A DNA stretch of 64,000 nt from an uncultured Shewanella sp. (GTDB taxonomy: Bacteria; Pseudomonadota; Gammaproteobacteria; Enterobacterales; Shewanellaceae), in contig NZ_CANLKR010000013.1 of NCBI RefSeq assembly GCF_947491715.1, forward strand, positions 1-64,000, read 5' to 3'. The notes beneath the pieces are model-generated. The model was not told where the DNA came from. It saw only the letters and a program-made list of their open reading frames with translations, and searched no databases. This document shows positions 54,974 through 64,000 of the stretch, in pieces. Every line of letters begins with the position of its first letter. The stretch's first letter is position 1. Position numbers and translations under genes: made by a program.

Positions 54974-56701
54974 CTACTGCTTATCATTTTTATAAGACTG
55001 CACAAACGAATGCAATAAAATACCTCTCTCATCCACATCCAATGCCAACTTAACATCCATATTCTGTGGCTCAATCTGGGAAAGATCCACCATATCATGG
55101 GTTCCTGACATTTTTGCATAAGCTTGCAATGGTGCTAACATTCGACTGGAATCAAATGACACCATAGCCAAATCATTTTTAACCACAGCTTCCTTTGCTA
55201 GCAAAGCTGCTGCGGCTTGCCCTTTATCACCATTATAAATCACTAAATGCTTGCCCTTAATCGCCATTTTTAATGCTAAGGGCCACTCAGTCGGTAAGCC
55301 TAATACCTGAGTAATATTAACGGCACTGCCATCACTAGGAATGCTCACTTGTGCAAGTGTTGGCAAAAACATTTTAGCCATATTCACCAATAGAGCAGGA
55401 TCGTCACTACTGATACTGGCTATCGCATCAAGCTGTTTAAGTTCAGCGCCTTCATCCCCCTCTCCCAGTTGATAATCGAGTAAAGACACACTGGCCCCCA
55501 TCACACCTTTCGCCATTGAAGTCATCATACCGAGCATGGCTGGATCGCTTTGAGACAATTGCACCTGAAATTGATTTAAGGGCTCACATTGATATTCAGG
55601 AGTCAGTAAATTGTCCCAAATATCAGCTAATGACGTCGATATTTCTGACGTATCCAGTCCAAGCCCCACTGCCGCTACTGCACCATTGAGATGATTGACA
55701 TAATGAGGAATAAAGCCTCTCATCGCACCGAGCGCAGTCAAGATCTCGGCATTATTACTTTCAACTATGGTCGACAAATCAAACATACTTGATTCTTCTG
55801 TCACCGAATAGCTATTTAGGCCCATGACAGTGCGAGGCCAATTGGCAGCGACCCCTTGAAGTTCTTGACTGCATTGCTCTGCTTTAAGTTCTGCAAATCC
55901 ATCTTCCCCTTCTATTTCAGCATAACGGGCAAGCTGTTTCGCCAATCGATTGCCATCAAAGGTCGTGATCCCTTTGACTAATGCCTCGTGGTTAATAAAG
56001 CTAATACTGGATTGTGAAAACTGGTACTTGTCGATAATTTTCTCTAACAAGTCCGACCCCGCTAGCGAGTCAGTCACTGGTGTTAACTCAAACGCTGAAG
56101 TGAGTAAATCATCATCATTTAAAGCAGTATTAAACGTGATGATTAATCGGTTATGATTCACCGCAACAAGCATATCCAGCTGAGTATCCTCATCACCTAA
56201 GCCATAGACGCGATAATGGATCTGTTGTAATTGCTTTTTATCATGCGTCATGCCACTTTGGCTTTCTGCTTTATCAAGTTGATGCCAAAAAGCCGCTTCA
56301 TCCGCAATATCGATTTTTAATACAGGGATCGCTCCCCAAGTATAAAAATACCCATGAATGGCTTCAGCCAGTCCCCAAGTTTGAATAAAAGTGTCACCTG
56401 AAGTAAGACTCGCCACATATTCATTAAATAACGCATTAAAAAACTTTCCCCTTGGATCATCACTAACAGATAAACCTTCAAATAATTCTGCCGTCGCATT
56501 CTTATCTGCATCTGACAATGAGTTAACGTAAGTTTTAATCGGAAAAGGAGTCAACTGAGCAGAAAACAGTGGTGTTTCGCGAGGAATATAAGTCAGCGCA
56601 GAGCTCTGCTGGAATTGCGCATCATTGCCTTTGTCTTGACTCAGCCAATATCCCAGTGCCCCAACGGCGACAATGGCCCCAACAATCAAGATTTTTTTCA
56701 T
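54974..56701 (-). CDS. exported protein of unknown function
   Basis: A 575-residue protein I do not recognise. It begins with a signal peptide or N-terminal anchor (MKKILIVGAIVAVGALGYWLS) and is then mostly soluble. The start at 56701 is preferred because GGAG lies seven bases upstream. There is no enzyme motif and only isolated cysteines. The body looks like two similar halves of mixed alpha/beta with repeated phrases such as YIPRETPLFSAQL, which resembles chaperone-like DUF3352 proteins, but I cannot confirm this. Predicted location is periplasmic or inner-membrane facing the periplasm. Confidence 0.7.
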   Translation of the reverse strand: MKKILIVGAIVAVGALGYWLSQDKGNDAQFQQSSALTYIPRETPLFSAQLTPFPIKTYVNSLSDADKNATAELFEGLSVSDDPRGKFFNALFNEYVASLTSGDTFIQTWGLAEAIHGYFYTWGAIPVLKIDIADEAAFWHQLDKAESQSGMTHDKKQLQQIHYRVYGLGDEDTQLDMLVAVNHNRLIITFNTALNDDDLLTSAFELTPVTDSLAGSDLLEKIIDKYQFSQSSISFINHEALVKGITTFDGNRLAKQLARYAEIEGEDGFAELKAEQCSQELQGVAANWPRTVMGLNSYSVTEESSMFDLSTIVESNNAEILTALGAMRGFIPHYVNHLNGAVAAVGLGLDTSEISTSLADIWDNLLTPEYQCEPLNQFQVQLSQSDPAMLGMMTSMAKGVMGASVSLLDYQLGEGDEGAELKQLDAIASISSDDPALLVNMAKMFLPTLAQVSIPSDGSAVNITQVLGLPTEWPLALKMAIKGKHLVIYNGDKGQAAAALLAKEAVVKNDLAMVSFDSSRMLAPLQAYAKMSGTHDMVDLSQIEPQNMDVKLALDVDERGILLHSFVQSYKNDKQ

Positions 56702-56824
56702 GTAAAACTCCATGTTTTTTATTAGTTATTAAAAAGTATAATAAAATTAATCTTACGCTATAACGCACCGAAATGCGGCACAAAAAAGGGTTGTATTACA
56801 CTAAAAGACGGATTATTTACCTTC

Positions 56825-57091
56825 TATACCCGTGATACCTCAAGCTGAAGGATTCAGCTGGAATTAAAAGCCATTTAGACAAGGCATTGAACATCGAGCC
56901 TAGTCATTCTAAGTCGTTGTTTAATAACACAGTATAAATGGCTTTTAAACCTGCCCTTTGGGAGTGTGTAAAAGCACCTACTTCTATGTTGTATCATCTT
57001 AAAAGGCAATAAGCATTTCGGCAATAACACGCCTTGAATTAGGCACTTTTACGCACTCTGAAAACATGCATCTTGAAGTATCACGGGTATA
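56825..57091. mobile_element. 267-bp TIR element, copy A
   Basis: Ends are inverted repeats: tatacccgtgatac at 56825 and its complement gtatcacgggtata ending at 57091. No transposase is encoded. It is about 90 percent identical by eye to copy B (58254-58520) in inverted orientation. Its right end supplies the last codons and stop of the adjacent oxidoreductase gene. It fills the gap 56714-57080 together with plain AT-rich sequence. Confidence 0.9.
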
Positions 57092-58094
57092 ATGTTTGCT
57101 CGATAACATCTTGCACAGCAAGGGCTTCTTTAAAACTCGCTAGTGGGTGAGGTTTCCCTTGCATCATCAAGCTTAGCCCATTCAGTTGTGACCTAACCGA
57201 TCCGTGTATCCGTAAAAACTCAATCGATTTCCATCCAGATTGTGACCCTAATTCAAGCATAGAGAAATCCTTAAACCGCAATGAGCCCTGCTCACCGTAT
57301 AAAATCCATTCATTGACGTCCGGCGCATTGCCACCCACAGTGCCAACCAGTCTCACCGCTATCCCCTGACAATCATATTCCGCCATCACAGCAATTTCCG
57401 CGCGGCTTTCATCACCGCCAGGATAACTCACATGACTATGCTTAAGCTGCATTCCACCTAATAATCGATGCTGCATAAACACAAAATGAGTCAACACTTC
57501 GCGAACAAATCCTCCTTGAGCAGACTGACTGAGCCAAGTCGCAGCACCTTGCTGCCAATGCCTTGGCCACATACTGTATTGCAATTTAATGTCCACATGT
57601 GACAAGCCCCCTAATTCCTCACTATCGATAATCCCTTGCATTTTTTTCAGCTCAGGACTGCTCGCTAAGGATAAGTTCACCGCCGCCTTTATGGGCTTCT
57701 CCAAAGACTGATGCTCCCATTCCTCGACAAAAGCGGCCGCTTCATGCCTATCTACCGCTAAAGGTTTTTCACACAAAATGCTTTTACCCGCTTTAAGTGC
57801 CAAACGGCAATATTGAATATGAGTATTAGGTGGACTCGCAATATACACCAGATCCACATCATCACGTGTCATAAGGGCTTCAGCTGATGTTTCACAGCTT
57901 ATAGATGCATATTGTTCTCCTTTAATTTTCATCAAAGACGGTTCAAAAACACTCACTACGGTAAAATCGGCATGGGCCAAGGCCCCATCAAGCATAAACA
58001 TCCCCATAGTGCCAAGACCGATAACCCCTACCCTTATCAATACCGTTGCGTTCTTTGTTATCCGCTTTTCAGTCACATCACCTATGCATTCCAT
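57081..58094 (-). CDS. Gfo/Idh/MocA family oxidoreductase
   Basis: A 337-residue NAD(P)-dependent oxidoreductase. The Rossmann turn is VGVIGLGTMGMF near residue 22, followed by the EKPLAVDR segment with the typical Lys of this family near residue 112. The C-terminal alpha/beta domain follows. AAAGGGA seven bases upstream supports the start. The final residues LYP and the stop are encoded inside TIR element A, so the original C-terminus may have been replaced. The gene is isolated between two inverted elements. Substrate, probably a sugar or polyol, is not predictable. Confidence 0.88.
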   Translation of the reverse strand: MECIGDVTEKRITKNATVLIRVGVIGLGTMGMFMLDGALAHADFTVVSVFEPSLMKIKGEQYASISCETSAEALMTRDDVDLVYIASPPNTHIQYCRLALKAGKSILCEKPLAVDRHEAAAFVEEWEHQSLEKPIKAAVNLSLASSPELKKMQGIIDSEELGGLSHVDIKLQYSMWPRHWQQGAATWLSQSAQGGFVREVLTHFVFMQHRLLGGMQLKHSHVSYPGGDESRAEIAVMAEYDCQGIAVRLVGTVGGNAPDVNEWILYGEQGSLRFKDFSMLELGSQSGWKSIEFLRIHGSVRSQLNGLSLMMQGKPHPLASFKEALAVQDVIEQTLYP

Positions 58095-58253
58095 TGTATT
58101 TTCCCTTTAGTCAATCGAGCCCGATCCATGTTCAATATCATAACGAAATTCAATAACGTATTGAACACACATAAGTAACGAAGTTGATGTAGAAATAAAG
58201 GTAAAAGACTGACTCGAGTATCCATCGCATGCTTTTTTATATGTGTCGCTGTA

Positions 58254-58520
58254 TATACCCGTGACACTTGAAGATGCATGTTTTCAGAGCCTGTAAAAGT
58301 GCCTAATTCAAGGCGTATTATTGCAAGAATGCTTATTGCCTTTTAAGGTGATACAACGCAGAAGTAGGTGATTTTACAGACTCCCAAAGGGCTGGTTTAA
58401 AAGCCTTTTATACTGCGTTACTGAACACCAGCTTAGAATGACTAGGCACGCTGTTCAAAGCCTTGCCTAAAAGGCTTTTAATTCCAGCTGAATCCTGCAT
58501 CTTCAAGTATCACGGGTATA
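58254..58520. mobile_element. 267-bp TIR element, copy B (inverted relative to A)
   Basis: It starts tatacccgtgacac and ends gtatcacgggtata. Its length is exactly that of copy A and its sequence is the reverse complement of A with scattered differences. With copy A it brackets the oxidoreductase gene. The following 267 bases to 58787 are AT-rich and hold only the phosphatase promoter. Confidence 0.9.
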
Positions 58521-58787
58521 GCATCATTGAAACTAAAAGTAACAACAAACATTAATTTAAGTTAATTTATGTTGCCACACTGAAAAATGATTATTAAATC
58601 GGCTTTTTTTAACAAAAATAAAGCCCTCTTTATTGATACATAATTAACTTTAATTAATATTTATCGATGCTTAAGATAAACATCAGTGGTAAGGCATCAA
58701 ACCAAGCAATGAGTCATACAGCCTGCCCTCTGATCTCACAATGAATGACTCAATAATACTCATCATGTTAAATACAAGGTAACCCTG

Positions 58788-61265
58788 ATGCCATCTCATA
58801 TTTACAAACGAATATTGATACTGTTATTGCTGAGTCTAACCTATGGCTGTAATGATTCGCCTGAGGCTGAAAAAAAGCCTAAATTGATAGTATTGGTAAC
58901 ATTAGATCAGGGGCGATTTGACTATCCTTTAGCAGCAAAAGACAATATAGAAAACGTCAACAATCAATCCGGCTATACTGGATATGGATTAGCAGAAAAA
59001 GACCCCAACTCAGCCTACGCCAAATTTAAAAAACAAGGTTTTGTCGCCGATTTTGCGTTGATTGAACACAGCTCAACCTTGACACCTCAGGGCCATCATA
59101 CGATTAACACTGGTGGAAACCCATGGAGTCATGGCTTTCCCAGTATTAATTATACCCGCTACGATACCAACAGCACTAAACAACAAGCAAAGCAATATGA
59201 ATGTGCCGATAATCGTTACATGACTTTTGGTGTGCCTGAAAAAACCAACGATATCGTCAACACATACATGGGCTGCCAATCAAGCTATACCATGGTATGC
59301 CCCTTTACCCAAGAAAATACGCTCAACCGTCAAGGCCAAGTGATTAAAGCACAACCTTGCAGTTTTCCTACAAAGGTTGTAGATGAACAAGGTCAAATTG
59401 TCGATAAAAACTATTACTTTTCATATTTAAACGGAGGAGCAGCAGCTCTCTCTCAAGCCCCTATAACCTTAGGTGATGCGATATATAAAACCTACAACAA
59501 AAGCCATGCCGGTAATAATTACTGTAAAAACAAAGAAAAAGTAAAAGTATTTGGTATTGGCAGCTGGGATGAACCCGGCGTCACTATGATGGGACGTAGC
59601 GGTCGATTCTTATCCGTGAATGTCTTAAACGGACAATACACCAGCAGTAATTACTTTTACCCTAAGGGACTACCAACTTGGTTAAAGACATTTAATCAAG
59701 AAAACAACTTAATCGATTATTATAAAAAGATAGCACAAGATCCTAATGAGCCTATGCTCGTCAGATCACCCAAGGATTTAGGCTTTGACTGGATCCTTCC
59801 CGATAACGTTAATCAGTATAAGAATGCTGAGTTTCAACAAGATGCACGAAATACCACTTGGATAGAGCCACCCGTCGCTATCAACGCGCAAGGACAAGCA
59901 ATCCGTCAAAATGCAAACTATCCGCATCACTTTTCGGATCAGTCTGTACAAATGCTCACCCAACAAGCCTATTTTTCTCCTTTTTCAGAAGGACGTAACT
60001 TTGAGCTTGCCAAGGCACTCATCACACAAGAAGAATTAGGCCAAGATGCGGCTCCAGACTTATTAATCATCAATATTAGTGCACTGGATATGGTCGGTCA
60101 TATGTATGGCCCAGACAGCATTGAACATGAACAAACTCTTGGTTTTATTAATCGTCGCTTTGGAGAGTTCCTCGATTTTATTGATGAGAAAGTCGGCAAA
60201 GATAATACCCTCGTTGTTCTAAGTGCCGATCATGGTATGGACTCCATTCCTGAATTGCTAAAAAACGGCGCAGGAGTCAATTATCAACACAAAAAACGTT
60301 TTAAGCAATTAGCTCAATTTTACACACAAGCTGACGATACACTCAATCTTAAAGCGGTCGCAAAACTCAATCAACAAGCAAATCGATTATGCATTCATAA
60401 AAATGCGGGACTTGGAACGTGTCAGCAAAGCCATAACCCCAAGCAAGATTTTTTATTCGACACCATTAATCAAATCATCGGTCAATTACTCAATCAAACC
60501 GGAAATTATATTGCCGAAATCACCAATCCTGGGCTTTTTCTAAACCGTCAACAAATTGTGTCACTCTTACCTAATGGTGGCTACCCACAAACCTTGATAG
60601 GCTATGAAACCTTTATTGATGACCTCGTGACTAAACTCACTTTACAAGCTAAAAAACAGCAACCTCAACAAGTTGACAGTTACTTTTCATCATTCGTTTT
60701 ACGCCGCACGCCATTAAATGATCTTGATTACAAAAAAGATGCCTTACTGAGAAAAGCCATTCTCACCACAGACAGAAACAAGGTCAATGGCGCACTTGTC
60801 TCGGCAAATGATGGCAGTCAATTTTCCATTACCACTGGACGTTCCGGCGATATCACAATCGTCCCGACATCCCATACTTATTTCTATCAAGGCGAAAAAG
60901 ACGCTGCAATGCATGGCACACCTCAATGGTATGACAGCGCCATTCAATTGATGTTTTGGGGGAATAAAATCACTCCGCAAAGACTAGCACAATTAAATCA
61001 ACCTATGAGGCAACGCAGCATTATTCGCCAACGTGACATTACACCAACCATTGCCGCTATATTAAATATTCCCATTGAAAACTATCCACTTCCTGGTAAA
61101 AATAAAAATAACCAAATTTATGGACGGCCCATCAATGACATCATGGTCATGTATAACATGGTATCGCCTTACCGCTCTGTGCCTGAGCTGCAAATCACAG
61201 ATCAATATCTAAACAATACACCTTTGGAGTATTTAGGCCCGCCAACGAAAAAAAACATGCCTTAA
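58788..61265 (+). CDS. PafA-like alkaline phosphatase/phosphodiesterase lipoprotein
   Basis: An 825-residue enzyme of the alkaline phosphatase superfamily (type I phosphodiesterase/PafA group). A lipoprotein signal ends LTYGCND. The first metal Asp is in VTLDQGRFDYP, and the Thr nucleophile region is STLTPQGHHTINTGGNPWSHG near residues 100-120. Further metal ligands are in NISALDMVGHMYGPDS and LSADHGMDSI, and a late His lies in AAMHGTPQWYDS. It likely releases phosphate from organic phosphates in the periplasm or at the outer surface. It is an unusually long member with an insertion-rich centre. Single gene. Confidence 0.9.
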   Translation: MPSHIYKRILILLLLSLTYGCNDSPEAEKKPKLIVLVTLDQGRFDYPLAAKDNIENVNNQSGYTGYGLAEKDPNSAYAKFKKQGFVADFALIEHSSTLTPQGHHTINTGGNPWSHGFPSINYTRYDTNSTKQQAKQYECADNRYMTFGVPEKTNDIVNTYMGCQSSYTMVCPFTQENTLNRQGQVIKAQPCSFPTKVVDEQGQIVDKNYYFSYLNGGAAALSQAPITLGDAIYKTYNKSHAGNNYCKNKEKVKVFGIGSWDEPGVTMMGRSGRFLSVNVLNGQYTSSNYFYPKGLPTWLKTFNQENNLIDYYKKIAQDPNEPMLVRSPKDLGFDWILPDNVNQYKNAEFQQDARNTTWIEPPVAINAQGQAIRQNANYPHHFSDQSVQMLTQQAYFSPFSEGRNFELAKALITQEELGQDAAPDLLIINISALDMVGHMYGPDSIEHEQTLGFINRRFGEFLDFIDEKVGKDNTLVVLSADHGMDSIPELLKNGAGVNYQHKKRFKQLAQFYTQADDTLNLKAVAKLNQQANRLCIHKNAGLGTCQQSHNPKQDFLFDTINQIIGQLLNQTGNYIAEITNPGLFLNRQQIVSLLPNGGYPQTLIGYETFIDDLVTKLTLQAKKQQPQQVDSYFSSFVLRRTPLNDLDYKKDALLRKAILTTDRNKVNGALVSANDGSQFSITTGRSGDITIVPTSHTYFYQGEKDAAMHGTPQWYDSAIQLMFWGNKITPQRLAQLNQPMRQRSIIRQRDITPTIAAILNIPIENYPLPGKNKNNQIYGRPINDIMVMYNMVSPYRSVPELQITDQYLNNTPLEYLGPPTKKNMP

Positions 61266-61314
61266 AGCAAAATAGCTAGCCTTAAGTATTTAAGATTTAG
61301 CCCCTATCTGTGTT

Positions 61315-61352
61315 GGGCTTTCTACTAATAGCCGGCTATTAGCAGAAAGCCC
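61315..61352 (+). terminator. 38-base palindrome after the phosphatase gene
   Basis: GGGCTTTCT-A-CTAATAGCC is followed immediately by GGCTATTAG-C-AGAAAGCCC, a near-perfect 19-base hairpin. It begins 50 bases past the stop. No T tract follows, so it may work as a transcript-stabilising hairpin or an inefficient terminator. The rest of 61266-61697 holds no gene, apart from a fragment of the TIR element at 61619. Confidence 0.6.
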
Positions 61353-61618
61353 CCGCCTTGATATCGACCAAAAACAAACAATCGCATTAAGATGTTGATT
61401 TTAAATTAGTTGATTCTTGACACTCATTGTTCCGAGTTCAGATTATGTTAGCAATGTGAAGATGCAAGATAGTGTTGCCATTGAAGATATTAGACGGCTT
61501 TATCGTTAACTTAATGTAAATAGTTTTATAGGATTTGATCTGCATGGGTTAAAGTCTTATTATTGCCAATCCACTTTATCTCACTTTAATAGTAAGTGGT
61601 AATGTACTCAAACTTCAT

Positions 61619-61644
61619 GAAAATATGCATCTTCAGGTTTCACG
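61619..61644. repeat. degenerate end fragment of the TATACCC element
   Basis: gaaaatatgcatcttcagg followed by tttcacg resembles the terminal 30 bases of element A (gaaaacatgcatcttgaag, then tatcacg). The distal part of the terminal repeat is lost. It is too short to be sure of descent. Confidence 0.5.
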
Positions 61645-61697
61645 AAGAGAGTAACTTGTATAGTAAGTTGTTATATATAACAATAGGAAAGCTTGAT

Positions 61698-62120
61698 TTG
61701 TACCTACGGCAGTCAATCATAGTCACATTAATGTTACTCACTTTTGTGAGTCAGACATTTGCGGCTGCGATTTTACCTTGTACTGTGCAAATAACATCAT
61801 GCATGCCAGTAAATGAGTCTGTTATAGGTACTTCCATGAAGATGCATGAATTGACCACTTCTGCACATTCACCTTCAAGTCTATTGTTTGTAAAGCATTT
61901 ATCTTCAGTTGATATACCTAATATCAATGAGCATGATGAGTGTTGTCATGTTCAATGTTATTGTGAACAAGGCTCTTGTGTGTCTATTGCCCTTAATATG
62001 GCGGTCCCTATACTTATTTCACTGCCTCAAGGTGTTCAACCCTCCTCCATTTTATCCTTACACGTTAAGATCCAATATTTAGCTTCTTTATATCGGCCCC
62101 CGATAACAACACTCAGTTGA
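61698..62120 (+). CDS. small exported Cys-rich protein of the copper operon
   Basis: A 140-residue protein, starting at TTG 61698, where AGGAAAG lies six bases upstream and a clean signal peptide opens (residues 1-22, ending TFAAA). The longer frame to an earlier ATG runs through a repeat fragment and is less credible. The mature part carries eight Cys, six of them clustered in DECCHVQCYCEQGSC, plus several His and Met. It ends SLYRPPITTLS, like some small proteins encoded before copper-resistance genes (DUF2946/CopL-like). It is probably a copper-binding periplasmic protein. Family not confirmed. Confidence 0.65.
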   Translation: MYLRQSIIVTLMLLTFVSQTFAAAILPCTVQITSCMPVNESVIGTSMKMHELTTSAHSPSSLLFVKHLSSVDIPNINEHDECCHVQCYCEQGSCVSIALNMAVPILISLPQGVQPSSILSLHVKIQYLASLYRPPITTLS

Positions 62121-62215
62121 TAAATTGATTTTTTAATTATTTATTTTTTATTCGAGTGGTTTTGCTACCGAGTGTAATTAACTCATGTCGCTAAACCTGA
62201 CTTGGAGGTTGTACT

Positions 62216-62710
62216 ATGTTGTTTACTCATTTATTTCGTTATTTTTTTGTTGTGTGTGTTTTGTCTACCATGTCTCAGGCATATGCTGAAATCCCCCCTA
62301 AGCGTGATGCCTTAACACTGGATGTTTATAAAAGCCCAAATTGTGGTTGTTGTAAAAAGTGGATTACTTATATGCACGCACGAGGTTTCACTATCCAAAC
62401 CCATAATAGCAATGAATTAGATGCACTCAAACAATCCAAGGGAATTGGATATGCTTATCAGTCTTGCCATACAGGGGTTTCTGCCGATGGGTATGTGTTT
62501 GAAGGCCATATTCCGGCTAAGTTTGTCAAAGCATTTTTAGCTGAGCCACCACAAGGGGCGTTAGGCTTAAGTGTTCCCGCTATGCCAGTGGGTAGTCCTG
62601 GAATGGAATACCAAAACATGTTTCGCCCCTATGACATCTTGTTGTTAATGCAAGATGGCAGCACTGAAATATATGGCAGGGTCAATAGCCTAACAACATC
62701 TCTTGAATGA
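62216..62710 (+). CDS. DUF411 (CopG-like) copper-resistance protein
   Basis: A 164-residue periplasmic protein with a signal peptide ending AYA. DUF411 motifs are KSPNCGCCKKWITYM near residue 36, YQSCHTGVSADGYVFEGHIPA near 80 and GLSVPAMPVGSPGME near 122. The CGCC and SCHTG cysteines are thought to bind or handle copper. It lies between the Cys-rich gene and copC, all on the plus strand, forming a copper operon. Confidence 0.9.
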   Translation: MLFTHLFRYFFVVCVLSTMSQAYAEIPPKRDALTLDVYKSPNCGCCKKWITYMHARGFTIQTHNSNELDALKQSKGIGYAYQSCHTGVSADGYVFEGHIPAKFVKAFLAEPPQGALGLSVPAMPVGSPGMEYQNMFRPYDILLLMQDGSTEIYGRVNSLTTSLE

Positions 62711-62773
62711 TGAGTCTTATTTGATTGATGTTCGAATTTTATTTTGATTAATTAGTTGTAGAAGGTCACATAT

Positions 62774-63160
62774 ATGAAATCCATTAATGTTGTTTTATTC
62801 GCTATTGTCTATTTATTTAGTACTTCAGTATTGGCCCATGTGGGCTTAGTTGCTTCCACACCTGCTAAGGGGGCCATGCTTAAGGCATCGCCCAGTCAAT
62901 TGCAGCTTAATTTTTCGGCTCCCGTACAGTTAATCAAGTTACGTTTGAATAATGGGAATAAGGATATCGCATTAACTTTACCCCGTTATGCTAAACGTCA
63001 GTCTGACTTTTCTGTTTCTTTACCTGCTTTAGTCCCGGGACGTTATCAGGTGACATGGATGATTATGGGAAAAGATGGCCACAAAATGAAGGGGCAATAT
63101 CAGTTCATGCTTCACGGCAGTACACTGTCAGCTGACGCCCATACTCATCACAATATGTGA
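62774..63160 (+). CDS. copC: copper-binding protein CopC
   Basis: A 128-residue CopC-domain protein. A signal peptide is removed after VLA, leaving HVGLV, so the mature protein starts with the His that ligates Cu(II). The second site DGH (MGKDGHKMKG) is present near residue 104, and a His-rich tail ends the protein. It acts in the periplasm to deliver or hold copper for CopD, whose gene begins nine bases later. Confidence 0.93.
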   Translation: MKSINVVLFAIVYLFSTSVLAHVGLVASTPAKGAMLKASPSQLQLNFSAPVQLIKLRLNNGNKDIALTLPRYAKRQSDFSVSLPALVPGRYQVTWMIMGKDGHKMKGQYQFMLHGSTLSADAHTHHNM

Positions 63161-63168
63161 TTAGATTG

Positions 63169-64000
63169 ATGATGTTAAATGAGTTCGAAATCCTCGCCAT
63201 TGTATTTAAAGTGTTGATGTATTTGAGTGTGGCTATGGTCATTGGAGGCAGCTTGATCTTATGTCTGATAAGCGCCCATCAAGTTGAAGCTCGGTTTATT
63301 CGAGTCTATATTGGATTTGGAGCTGTTTTGGGACTGATGGCGGTGAGCCTTAATTACTTGGCATTAGTGGGATCGTTTGCTGAGCAAGGTTTTTTCGGTA
63401 TGTTTGACTCACAGATGCAAGGTTTTCTCTGGGATAGCCCCGTGGGTGACGCTGCTTATTGGCGTGCTACCGGTTTTATTTTAACTTTGATAGCCAGCTT
63501 ATTGTGTATCAACCAGATGAAAGCACATCGATATTTGGCTTATGGACTGTTAGGAGTCAGCGGGAGTCTGTTGGCGTTCAGTTTTAGTGTTATCGGACAC
63601 AGTACTGAGCTGGTATTTTGGGCTCAGGCTTTGATTGTTCTTCATTTGTTTGCTATTGCCTGTTGGGTGGGAGCGCTTTATCCACTGTGGCGTATGTGTG
63701 ATAAGAGTGAGGTGGCATTATTAATGAACGTCATGCACAGGTTTGGACAACTTGGAGTGGGTATAGTGGTACTCGTGTTGTTTTCTGGTATGTGTTTGAC
63801 ATGGTTGTTATTTGACCACCTTATGGCGTTTGTTACTAATCCATATGGTATCGCGATGAGTATTAAACTCAGTTTAGTGTTGACGTTGTTATTGATTGCA
63901 GCGAGTCATAAGTGGCGTTTATCACCTCAGTTGAGTCAAGATGCCTCGGTCTGCGCTAAGTTACAGCGCTCCATAGGCATTGAAATTGGCGTCGTGTTAC
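63169..64000 (+). CDS. copD: copper-resistance membrane protein CopD (partial, runs off the window)
   Basis: An open frame begins at ATG 63169, nine bases after copC, and has no stop within the window, giving 277 residues. It has about seven hydrophobic helices and the CopD pattern: SVIGHSTELVFW, then HLFAIACWVGALYPLWRM and IKLSLVLTLLLIAASHKWRL. CopD imports copper together with CopC. No strong ribosome site is seen, so translation is probably coupled to copC. The C-terminus lies beyond 64000. Confidence 0.9.
   Translation, partial: MMLNEFEILAIVFKVLMYLSVAMVIGGSLILCLISAHQVEARFIRVYIGFGAVLGLMAVSLNYLALVGSFAEQGFFGMFDSQMQGFLWDSPVGDAAYWRATGFILTLIASLLCINQMKAHRYLAYGLLGVSGSLLAFSFSVIGHSTELVFWAQALIVLHLFAIACWVGALYPLWRMCDKSEVALLMNVMHRFGQLGVGIVVLVLFSGMCLTWLLFDHLMAFVTNPYGIAMSIKLSLVLTLLLIAASHKWRLSPQLSQDASVCAKLQRSIGIEIGVVL

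Overview
The window is a chromosome segment of a marine gammaproteobacterium, most likely Shewanella or a close relative. The evidence is the conserved block glyA, nrdR, ribD, ribE, ribBX, ribH, nusB, thiL, pgpA, an ArcA regulator, a two-domain RibBX instead of a true RibBA, a DUF3581 protein, the periplasmic catalase KatB with its ankyrin partner, and AT-rich intergenic DNA with small TIR-bounded repeats. I identified this from protein motifs and gene order only; no database search was possible.

Layout. 1-2519: a 14-bp tandem repeat at the edge, then katB-ankB. 2629-10495: riboflavin, thiamine and lipid housekeeping genes on the minus strand, with a 265-bp MITE-like insertion between ribE and ribD. 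10923-12590: ettA. 12649-22323: a five-gene minus-strand RiPP (TOMM) cluster, read in the order giant Ser/Thr kinase-cyclase-AAA-TPR protein, 275-residue precursor, intrinsic terminator, amidohydrolase, fused YcaO cyclodehydratase, 10-bp tandem repeats, FHA-winged-helix regulator. 22463-30287: a phosphate/arsenic island with arsM-pstSCAB-arsC on the minus strand. Divergent from it are a ferritin-like di-iron protein, an acyl-reductase-like SDR, and wrecked cysteine desulfurase and rhodanese genes. 30367-36480: amidohydrolase, LysR, nucleoside transporter, and a lysine-riboswitch-controlled lysC plus an aspartoacylase-like gene. 36693-42797: DUF3293, arcA, a DPP-IV-like lipoprotein, fbp and a hydrolase. 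42861-50540: a symporter whose 3' end has been tandemly copied, then a MukBEF/MksBEF-like condensin operon. 50765-61265: DUF3581, alpha-carbonic anhydrase, MBL-fold lipoprotein, peroxiredoxin, DUF3010, an unrecognised exported protein, an oxidoreductase bracketed by two inverted 267-bp TIR elements, and a PafA-like phosphatase. 61698-64000: a copper operon (Cys-rich small protein, DUF411, copC, copD cut by the window end).

How the parts work together. In the TOMM cluster the YcaO fusion would cyclise Cys/Ser/Thr in the C-terminal tail of the precursor, which holds all four of its cysteines. The kinase and the FHA-winged-helix protein look like a phospho-signalling pair controlling the locus, and the 10-bp repeats upstream of the regulator gene are a candidate operator. 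No dehydrogenase, exporter or protease is present, so the product is predicted to be azoline-type with an unknown maturation and export route. In the arsenic island PstSCAB would import phosphate/arsenate, ArsC would reduce it and ArsM would methylate it. The adjoining di-iron and acyl-reductase-like genes raise the untested idea of an organoarsenic lipid or related product. These two neighbouring accessory regions are the most likely places for undescribed biology here.
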